This document shows, piece by piece, positions 17,102-23,028 of a stretch of DNA of 25,055 nucleotides. The stretch spans positions 1 through 25,055 of the forward strand of contig CAZOKL010000027.1 in NCBI GenBank assembly GCA_964580305.1, in the 5' to 3' direction. Each line of letters starts with the position of its first letter. Position 1 is the first letter of the stretch. The DNA is from Phocaeicola_A sp964580305 (GTDB taxonomy: Bacteria; Bacteroidota; Bacteroidia; Bacteroidales; Bacteroidaceae). A program made the translations under genes and the position numbers. The notes beneath the pieces were generated by a model, which had not been told where the DNA came from, made no database searches, and saw only the letters and a program-made list of their open reading frames with translations.

Positions 17102-17109
17102 CAAAGATA
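17102..17109 (-). promoter_or_regulatory. -7 promoter element TATCTTTG of the RND efflux operon
   Basis: Minus-strand TATCTTTG matches TAnnTTTG exactly and lies 60 bp before the fusion-protein start, giving a leader of about 54 nt. No -33 box is evident. Confidence 0.6.
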
Positions 17110-17182
17110 AATTCTTTTCCTTTACGGGGCGGCACGCGTGTGGTGAAAATGTGCAAATTACGTGCCGGCCTCCGCAGGGCCT

Positions 17183-17247
17183 GTTTTCACGGAGGAGATG
17201 CCCGGGCGGTGTGTGAAAACGGGGTGTGCGGGTGTGGAATAATTCCA
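17183..17247. promoter_or_regulatory. Two candidate operator palindromes upstream of the efflux promoter
   Basis: GTTTTCAC (17183-17190) is repeated in inverse form as GTGAAAAC (17213-17220). TGGAATAATTCCA (17235-17247) is a perfect 13-bp palindrome around a central A, and its flanks add some further symmetry. They lie about 75-140 bp upstream of the efflux -7 element. Regulator binding is inference only; no regulator gene is adjacent. Confidence 0.35.
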
Positions 17248-17306
17248 TACAATCCGTCCGCTCCCGGCAGCTCTTTTCTCACGCCCCGGCACCTGCGTGT
17301 GGAGTG

Positions 17307-17446
17307 ATGCCCGTCTGCCTGAAAAATCATGCCCGTCTGCTCAAAAAAACACGGGCGTCTTTCTGAAGAATCATGCCCGTGTTTTGGTCTGCTCATGCCC
17401 GTCTTTTTTCGGAAACACGGGCATGATTTTCCGGCTGCATGCCCGT
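17307..17446. repeat. 22-bp periodic array of seven ATGCCCGT/ACGGGC cores in mixed orientation
   Basis: Cores begin at 17307 (+), 17329 (+), 17351 (-), 17373 (+), 17395 (+), 17417 (-) and 17439 (+), every step exactly 22 bp. Plus cores are all ATGCCCGT. The minus cores are ACGGGCGT (one change) and ACGGGCAT (exact reverse complement). The 14-bp spacers vary and are often T- or A-rich with a CTG or TGAA motif. A degenerate eighth core, ACGGCGAG, is in phase at 17461. Neighbouring opposite cores can form hairpins, the longest being 17346-17356 with 17375-17385 (11 bp) and 17415-17424 with 17439-17448 (10 bp). The 22-bp period is not a multiple of 3, so this is not a coding repeat. Confidence 0.9.
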
Positions 17447-17598
17447 GTGCTTTCTGAATGACGGCGAGAAAATTTTTACGTGCTGGCTGTCAGCAGATTG
17501 CACAAACGCCCTTGTGTCCCCTTCGGGAAATGTGCCGCCGGCGGAGGGGGTGCGGCGAATTTGGAGGGGATGGGCCACCAAGCAACGATAATTTGGTG

Positions 17599-17606
17599 TA
17601 TCTTTG
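17599..17606 (+). promoter_or_regulatory. hflX -7 promoter element TATCTTTG
   Basis: An exact TAnnTTTG match 34 bp before the hflX ATG, placing the transcription start near 17613. It supports the start at 17641 and excludes the open frame upstream. Confidence 0.6.
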
Positions 17607-17640
17607 CGTGACAATCCATCAAGAACATAGAGCATACATC

Positions 17641-18906
17641 ATGAAAGAATTTGTCATTTCACAGGCGCAGACCGAAAAGGCCGTGCTCGTCGGCCTCGTC
17701 ACACGGCTGCAAGACGAGCGCAAGACGAACGAGTATCTCGACGAACTGGCCTTTCTGGCCGAGACGGCCGGCGCGGAGGTGGTCAGGCGCTTCACTCAGA
17801 AACTCGACATGCCCAACTCCGTCACCTACATAGGCAAGGGGAAGCTTGGGGAAATCAAGGAATATCTGGCCGCACGCGCGGACGACGCGGAGACGGAAAT
17901 CGGCATGGTTATTTTTGACGATGAACTGTCGGCCAAGCAAATCCGCAACATCGAAAAGGAACTGAACGTCAAGATACTTGACCGCACATCGCTCATCCTC
18001 GACATCTTTGCCATGCGTGCGCAGACGGCCAGCGCCAAGACGCAGGTCGAACTGGCGCAGTATAAATACATGCTCCCCCGCCTGCAGCGGCTCTGGACTC
18101 ACCTTGAACGCCAGGGCGGAGGCTCGGGCAGCGGCAAGGGCGGGAGCGTGGGTCTGCGCGGACCCGGTGAAACGCAGCTCGAAATGGACCGCCGAATCAT
18201 CTTGAACCGCATGTCGCTGCTCAAACAACAGCTCGCTGAAATCGACCGTCAGAAGTCCACTCAGCGCAAAAACCGCGGCAGGCTCATCCGTGTGGCTCTC
18301 GTGGGCTATACGAACGTGGGCAAGTCCACACTCATGAACCTGCTTGCCAAGAGCGAGGTGTTTGCCGAGAACAAGCTCTTTGCCACGCTTGACACCACCG
18401 TGCGCAAGGTCATCATCGGGAATCTTCCTTTCCTGCTTTCCGACACCGTGGGCTTCATCCGCAAGCTCCCCACCGACCTCGTCGACTCCTTCAAGTCCAC
18501 TCTTGACGAGGTGCGTGAGGCCGACTTGCTTGTCCACGTGGTCGACATCTCCCATCCCGACTTCGAAGAGCAGATACACGTTGTGGAGAAAACGCTTGCC
18601 GACCTGGGCTGTGCCAGCAAGCCGACCATCCTCCTCTTCAACAAGGTCGACGCTTACACCTGTGTGGAAAAGGAGGCCGACGACCTCACCCCGCGCACCC
18701 GCGAGAACATCACCCTCAGTGAGCTGGAACAGACATGGATGGCCCGTCTGCAAGACAACTGCCTCTTCATCTCCGCCCGTGCCCGCACGAACATCGAGGG
18801 CCTGAAGGAACTCTTATATAAAAAGGTAAAGGAACTCCACGTGCAGAAGTATCCCTATAACGATTTTCTCTATCAAACCTACGAGGACGATGGCACCCCT
18901 GAATGA
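17641..18906 (+). CDS. hflX: GTPase HflX
   Basis: A 421-aa ribosome-associated GTPase of the Obg-HflX group, which splits or rescues stalled 70S ribosomes under stress. The N-terminal HflX domain includes SVTYIGKGKLGEIKEYL and the nucleotide-binding stretch IFDDELSAKQIRNIEK. A glycine-rich linker (GGGSGSGKGG, about 159-168) precedes RGPGETQLEMDRR, a family hallmark. The G domain has G1 GYTNVGKST (222-230), G3 DTVGF (268-272) and G4 NKVD (334-337). The start is chosen at ATG 17641 because MKEFVISQAQTEKAVLVGL fits the family and a promoter lies just upstream. The end overlaps the DUF4954 gene by 17 bp. Confidence 0.96.
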   Translation: MKEFVISQAQTEKAVLVGLVTRLQDERKTNEYLDELAFLAETAGAEVVRRFTQKLDMPNSVTYIGKGKLGEIKEYLAARADDAETEIGMVIFDDELSAKQIRNIEKELNVKILDRTSLILDIFAMRAQTASAKTQVELAQYKYMLPRLQRLWTHLERQGGGSGSGKGGSVGLRGPGETQLEMDRRIILNRMSLLKQQLAEIDRQKSTQRKNRGRLIRVALVGYTNVGKSTLMNLLAKSEVFAENKLFATLDTTVRKVIIGNLPFLLSDTVGFIRKLPTDLVDSFKSTLDEVREADLLVHVVDISHPDFEEQIHVVEKTLADLGCASKPTILLFNKVDAYTCVEKEADDLTPRTRENITLSELEQTWMARLQDNCLFISARARTNIEGLKELLYKKVKELHVQKYPYNDFLYQTYEDDGTPE

Positions 18907-20731
18907 TTATCGCCCGCTCACGGCAGCGGAAATCGGCATTCTGGAAAAACAGGGTTGCCGTGCCGACAGCTGGCAGCGCGTGATGGTGCGTGAGGGCTTT
19001 GCCCCCGACCGCCTGGAACACGTCCGTCTGTGCGGTGACATCCGCCTGGGTGCGTTTCGCGGCACGCTCGTGTCTGACGACGGCATTGCCCGTCTCACGG
19101 GCATCAGGCAGGCAGAACTTCACGACGTCACCGTGGGCGACGACTGCCTCATCGAGCACATTCACGGCTACATTGCCCGTTATGACATTGCCGACCGCGC
19201 CTGCATCTCCGACGTCGGCACGATGACCGTGGAGGGAAGCACCACTTTTGGCGAGGGCACTCGCATTAACGTGCTGAGCGAGGCGGGAGATTTTTGCCGC
19301 ATCCCGCTCCACCGCATGCTGACGGCCCAGGAGTTTTGCCTCCGCGCCCTCTCGCCTTTCTGGTGCGCCGTGCTTGACAAGCGGGTGGACGACGGGAACA
19401 TCCCCCTCAAACGGGGCCATGTGGGCGAGGGCGCCCGCATCTGCCACACGCGCAAACTCAAGGGAGTCTACGTCGGCAGCTACGCCACCATCGACTGCGC
19501 CGAGTGCGTGGAAGAGTGCTGTCTGGACAGTGACCGTGACATGCCCATACGCCTGGGGGCGGGCGTCATCTGCCGGAAGACGGTGGTGCTGGGCGGAGCC
19601 GAGGTGGTGGACGGGGCGAAAGTCGACCGCTGCTTCGTGGGCCGTGGCGTGCACATCGGCCGGGGATTCTCTGCCGAGTCGTCGCTCTTCTTTGCCAACT
19701 GCCACATGGACAACGGCGAAGCCTGTGCCGTGTGTGCCGGGCCGTTCTCGGTCAGTCATCACAAGAGCACGCTGCTCATCGGCTGCCGGTGCTCTTTCTT
19801 CAACGCCGGCTCGGGCACAAACATGAGCAACCACATGTACAAGCTCGGCCCGTTGCATCATGGCACGCTCGACCGAGGGTGCAAAACTGCCTCCGGAACG
19901 CACATCGTGTGGGGCGGACATCTCGGTGCGTTCACAATGGTGATGGGCAAATTCGACTGCCATGCCGACCTCTCCTGTTTCCCTTTCTCCTATCTGTTCC
20001 ACACCGGCGGGCGCATGATGCTCGTGCCCGGCGTCAACTTTGCCACGGTGGGCACTTATCGTGACGTGCGCAAGTGGCCGGAGAGAGACAAATGTCCGGC
20101 TGGTTCCTTCCCGCACAGCATGGTCTCCACCTATGAAGAGCTGACTCCGCCCGTCATCAACCAGCTGCGGGAAGGCTGCCGGCAGCTCCAGGCCTTGCAG
20201 GCACAGGGCGAACAGGAAGTCTACGCATTGCCGTGCGGTGTGCACATCACGGCCAAGGCCCTGCGCCGGGGCATCGAACTCTATCGCTGGATGGAGCAGC
20301 TCTACGTCGCCCGCCACTTCGACCCTGCGGCGCGACCCTCCCGCTCGTTTGGAAAACAAGAAGCATGGCACGACTTGTTGGGGCTGATTGTGCCCGACAC
20401 TGTCTTGCGCGAGCTGGGCGAACGTGTGCAACGTGACGGTCTGTCCTCGGTCTGCCGCTTCGAACAGTGCCTTGAAGCCTTTCGTGCAGACTACCCCTCG
20501 TTTGTGCAAACGCACATCCATGACATCTATTCCCCTGAAGAAATCCGGTCGGCACTCAAGGCGTATGCGGCCAACCTGGAGCGCTACTATGCACAGCTTG
20601 AAGCCGACGTGTGCAAGGAAGAACGCCTGGGCGGCGCTTCCACAAGTGCGGCTGCTGAGGTTTTCATTGCCAACCTCCGTCGCGAGAAGGCCGAAGAGTT
20701 AAAGAAAGCCTGCACGAAAGCCACGAACTGA
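18890..20731 (+). CDS. DUF4954 family protein
   Basis: A 613-aa protein that I recognise as the DUF4954 family of Bacteroidetes. The first two thirds contain imperfect hexapeptide-like turns (for example VGEGARICHTRKLKGVYVGS and LGAGVICRKTVVLGGAEVVDG). That suggests a left-handed beta-helix as in acyl- and nucleotidyl-sugar transferases. It also has a conserved-looking block rich in His, Cys and Gly (SSLFFANCHMDNGEACAVC, then SHHKSTLLIG). The C-terminal third is helical and charged. No signal peptide or membrane segment is seen. The reaction is unknown. Its start lies inside the end of hflX, so the two are co-translated, but this does not by itself give a function. Confidence 0.85.
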   Translation: MAPLNDYRPLTAAEIGILEKQGCRADSWQRVMVREGFAPDRLEHVRLCGDIRLGAFRGTLVSDDGIARLTGIRQAELHDVTVGDDCLIEHIHGYIARYDIADRACISDVGTMTVEGSTTFGEGTRINVLSEAGDFCRIPLHRMLTAQEFCLRALSPFWCAVLDKRVDDGNIPLKRGHVGEGARICHTRKLKGVYVGSYATIDCAECVEECCLDSDRDMPIRLGAGVICRKTVVLGGAEVVDGAKVDRCFVGRGVHIGRGFSAESSLFFANCHMDNGEACAVCAGPFSVSHHKSTLLIGCRCSFFNAGSGTNMSNHMYKLGPLHHGTLDRGCKTASGTHIVWGGHLGAFTMVMGKFDCHADLSCFPFSYLFHTGGRMMLVPGVNFATVGTYRDVRKWPERDKCPAGSFPHSMVSTYEELTPPVINQLREGCRQLQALQAQGEQEVYALPCGVHITAKALRRGIELYRWMEQLYVARHFDPAARPSRSFGKQEAWHDLLGLIVPDTVLRELGERVQRDGLSSVCRFEQCLEAFRADYPSFVQTHIHDIYSPEEIRSALKAYAANLERYYAQLEADVCKEERLGGASTSAAAEVFIANLRREKAEELKKACTKATN

Positions 20732-20742
20732 AAAGTTCTTTG

Positions 20743-20750
20743 TACTTTTG
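20743..20750 (+). promoter_or_regulatory. fumarase -7 promoter element TACTTTTG
   Basis: An exact TAnnTTTG match 12 bp after the DUF4954 stop and 38 bp before the fumarase ATG. The leader is AT-rich with no clear Shine-Dalgarno sequence, as is common in Bacteroidetes. No hairpin terminator separates the two genes, so read-through from hflX-DUF4954 is also possible. Confidence 0.6.
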
Positions 20751-20787
20751 CACCAGTACTAATTATTATAAATAAATACAGAACATT

Positions 20788-22434
20788 ATGGCAACACCTC
20801 CGTTCAAGTATGAGGCTCCTTTCCAGTTGGGAGAGGACACCACCGAGTATTATCTGCTGACCAAAGACTATGTCTCGGTGAGCGAGTTTGAAGGAAAACC
20901 TATCTTAAAAATTGAAAAAGAAGGACTGACGGCCATGGCCAACGCAGCCTTCCGCGACGTGTCGTTCATGCTTCGCCGCTCGCACAACGAGCAAGTGGCC
21001 AAGGTTCTTCAAGACCCGGAAGCCAGCGAAAACGACAAGTACGTCGCACTGACCTTCCTGCGCAACGCCGAAGTGGCCTGCAAAGGCGTACTTCCTTTCT
21101 GCCAGGACACCGGAACGGCCATCATCCACGGCGAGAAAGGACAGCAAGTGTGGACAGGCTATTGCGACGAAGAAGCCCTGTCATACGGTGTCTACAAGAC
21201 CTATACGGAAGAAAACCTCCGCTATTCGCAGAATGCTCCGCTGAGCATGTATGAGGAAGTGAACACGAAGTGCAATCTTCCCGCCCAAATCGACATTGAA
21301 GCCGCCGAAGGCATGGAATACAAATTCCTCTGCGTGACCAAAGGTGGCGGCTCGGCCAATAAGACTTACCTCTATCAAGAGACGAAAGCCATCCTCAACC
21401 CTGAGACGCTCGTGCCTTTCCTCGTCGAGAAAATGAAGACTCTGGGCACGGCTGCTTGTCCTCCCTATCACATTGCATTCGTCATCGGCGGCACATCGGC
21501 AGAGAAGAATCTGCTTACCGTGAAGCTCGCCTCTACGCACTATTATGACAATCTGCCCACGACCGGCAGCGAGGGAGGACGTGCTTTCCGCGACCTGGAA
21601 CTGGAGCAGAAGGTGCTTGATGAGGCTCACCGTATCGGCTTGGGTGCACAGTTCGGAGGCAAGTATTATGCCCATGACGTGCGCATCATCCGTCTGCCAC
21701 GCCACGGAGCTTCCTGCCCCGTAGGCCTGGGTGTGTCCTGTTCGGCCGATCGCAACATCAAGTGTAAAATCAATAAAGATGGCATCTGGATTGAGAAGCT
21801 CGACAGCAATCCCGGTGAACTGATTCCGGAAGAGCTTCGTCAGGCAGGCGAGGGCAACGCTGTGAAAATCGACCTCAACCGCCCGATGCCTGAAATACTG
21901 AAAGAGTTGTCCAAATATCCCGTGTCCACTCGCCTGTCTCTCAACGGCACAATCATCGTTGGACGCGACATCGCACACGCCAAGCTGAAAGAGCGTCTCG
22001 ACCGCGGAGAGGAGCTTCCGCAATACATCAAGGATCATCCCATCTACTATGCCGGCCCCGCCAAGACACCGAAGGGCATGGCTTGCGGCTCAATGGGCCC
22101 GACCACTGCCGGACGTATGGACCCCTATGTTGACCTCTTCCAGAGTCATGGCGGCAGCCTCATCATGTTGGCGAAGGGCAATCGCAGCCAGGCTGTGACC
22201 GATGCCTGCAAGAAGCACGGCGGATTCTACCTTGGCTCTATCGGTGGCCCGGCAGCCATCCTCGCTCAGAACAACATCAAGAGCATTGAGTGTGTGGAAT
22301 ATCCGGAGCTCGGCATGGAAGCCATCTGGAAGATTGAGGTGGAAGACTTCCCGGCCTTCATCCTCGTGGACGACAAGGGCAACGACTTCTTCAAGCAAAT
22401 CAAGCCCAGACCTCTCTGCTCCACACAGAAATAA
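20788..22434 (+). CDS. Fumarate hydratase, class I (iron-sulfur)
   Basis: A 548-aa oxygen-sensitive [4Fe-4S] fumarase interconverting fumarate and malate. In Bacteroidetes it usually serves the reductive succinate branch. Length and cysteine positions agree with E. coli FumA as I know it: C105 in LPFCQDTGT, C224 in TAACPPYH and C318 in GVSCSADR are the expected cluster ligands. Other landmarks are TKGGGSANKTYLYQ (184-197), GGTSAEKNLLTVK (234-246) and the C-terminal domain with AGPAKTPKGMACGSMGPTTAGRMDPYVD (422-449). It is monocistronic, with its own promoter and a strong terminator 40 bp after the stop. Confidence 0.97.
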   Translation: MATPPFKYEAPFQLGEDTTEYYLLTKDYVSVSEFEGKPILKIEKEGLTAMANAAFRDVSFMLRRSHNEQVAKVLQDPEASENDKYVALTFLRNAEVACKGVLPFCQDTGTAIIHGEKGQQVWTGYCDEEALSYGVYKTYTEENLRYSQNAPLSMYEEVNTKCNLPAQIDIEAAEGMEYKFLCVTKGGGSANKTYLYQETKAILNPETLVPFLVEKMKTLGTAACPPYHIAFVIGGTSAEKNLLTVKLASTHYYDNLPTTGSEGGRAFRDLELEQKVLDEAHRIGLGAQFGGKYYAHDVRIIRLPRHGASCPVGLGVSCSADRNIKCKINKDGIWIEKLDSNPGELIPEELRQAGEGNAVKIDLNRPMPEILKELSKYPVSTRLSLNGTIIVGRDIAHAKLKERLDRGEELPQYIKDHPIYYAGPAKTPKGMACGSMGPTTAGRMDPYVDLFQSHGGSLIMLAKGNRSQAVTDACKKHGGFYLGSIGGPAAILAQNNIKSIECVEYPELGMEAIWKIEVEDFPAFILVDDKGNDFFKQIKPRPLCSTQK

Positions 22435-22474
22435 TGAAGAAAGCAGCCTAAGATCATCTTGGCGCAATGCCTCA

Positions 22475-22514
22475 GGCGGACAGACGGAGAACACTCTCCC
22501 TCTGTCCGCCTTTT
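22475..22514 (+). terminator. Intrinsic terminator of the fumarase gene
   Basis: GGCGGACAGA (22475-22484) pairs perfectly with 22501-22510. A C-C mismatch is followed by four more inner pairs (22486-22489 with 22496-22499) closing a 6-nt loop. TTTT follows at 22511. Confidence 0.9.
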
Positions 22515-22634
22515 CTTGTGCTTGCCTGCGTGCCGTTGACAGAAAGCCGTCTGTTGGGGGCTTCAGGCGCGCGGAATCACGGCGTGCGGACTGGGAAGTA
22601 GGCCGGGGCGGTTGCACGGTCGGGCGAAAATATG

Positions 22635-22642
22635 TACCTTCG
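22635..22642 (+). promoter_or_regulatory. Candidate -7 promoter element TACCTTCG for the gntR-dnaG unit
   Basis: TACCTTCG differs from TAnnTTTG at one position and lies 23 bp before the GntR ATG. It is the best candidate between the fumarase terminator and this gene. The mismatch makes it weaker than the other promoters called here. Confidence 0.4.
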
Positions 22643-22665
22643 TGAGTTCATATCCTGACAGACTT

Positions 22666-23025
22666 ATGATTTTCAAGGAGAACCGACCCATTTACCAACA
22701 GATAGCCGACCAAATCTGCGATGAGATTCTTGCTCGCGAATATCGTGACGAGACACGCATTCCCAGTGTGCGTGAGCATGCTGTCACGCTGGGAGTGAAC
22801 GTAAACACCATTGTGCGGGCCTATGAACATCTGCTTGAACGGGACATTATCTATACGCGCCGCGGGCTGGGCTATTTCGTCAAGCCCGGAGCCGGACATA
22901 AGATTCTGGCGCAGCGCAAGGCGCAATTCCTGGGCGACGAACTGCCGGAGTTCCTGGCCCGGCTCGACCAACTGGACATCCCCATCGAAGAAATCGTCAG
23001 CATCTATCGAAGCATGAAGAACTAA
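22666..23025 (+). CDS. Short GntR-family transcriptional regulator (YtrA-like)
   Basis: A 119-aa DNA-binding protein. Residues 1-72 form a GntR winged helix: FKENRPIYQQIADQICDEIL, the recognition region IPSVREHAVTLGVNVNTIVRAYEHL, and the wing IIYTRRGLGYFV. Only about 45 residues follow, with a helical tail (LPEFLARLDQLDIPIEEIVSIYR). There is therefore no UTRA, FCD or aminotransferase effector domain, as in the YtrA subfamily. The open frame continues 18 codons upstream, but ATG 22666 gives the family N-terminus. YtrA-type regulators usually sit beside an ABC transporter; here none is visible and the next gene is dnaG, 3 bp downstream. The regulated genes are unknown. Confidence 0.9.
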   Translation: MIFKENRPIYQQIADQICDEILAREYRDETRIPSVREHAVTLGVNVNTIVRAYEHLLERDIIYTRRGLGYFVKPGAGHKILAQRKAQFLGDELPEFLARLDQLDIPIEEIVSIYRSMKN

Positions 23026-23028
23026 ATC

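Larger units (their letters stand above)
17042..17640. other. 599-bp divergent intergenic region between the efflux operon and hflX
   Basis: No convincing protein gene is seen here. The region holds the efflux promoter (17102-17109), a spaced inverted repeat GTTTTCAC/GTGAAAAC (17183-17190 with 17213-17220), a palindrome TGGAATAATTCCA (17235-17247), the 22-bp periodic array (17307-17446), a GC palindrome CCGCCGGCGG (17535-17544) and the hflX promoter (17599-17606). The frame of hflX stays open back to 17458, but that part lies upstream of the predicted transcription start and does not resemble HflX. Confidence 0.75.

Noticed and set aside
17307..17468. CRISPR array as explanation of the 22-bp repeats
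   Set aside because: The repeated core is only 8 bp, spacers are 14 bp, orientation alternates and no cas gene is present.
17307..17468. Plasmid-type iteron origin as explanation of the 22-bp repeats
   Set aside because: Iterons are normally all in direct orientation beside a rep gene; here the orientation is mixed and no replication initiator is nearby.
17307..17468. Protein-coding tandem repeat as explanation of the 22-bp repeats
   Set aside because: The period is not a multiple of three, so the frame would change from unit to unit, and no ORF spans the array with a start and promoter.
17458..17640. N-terminal extension of HflX
   Set aside because: The 61 extra codons do not resemble HflX and lie mostly upstream of the predicted promoter at 17599-17606.
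18767..20521. Minus-strand open frame of 584 codons opposite hflX end and DUF4954
   Set aside because: It is antisense to two well-supported genes, is rich in His, Arg and Ala with no recognisable motif, and has no promoter or ribosome binding site.
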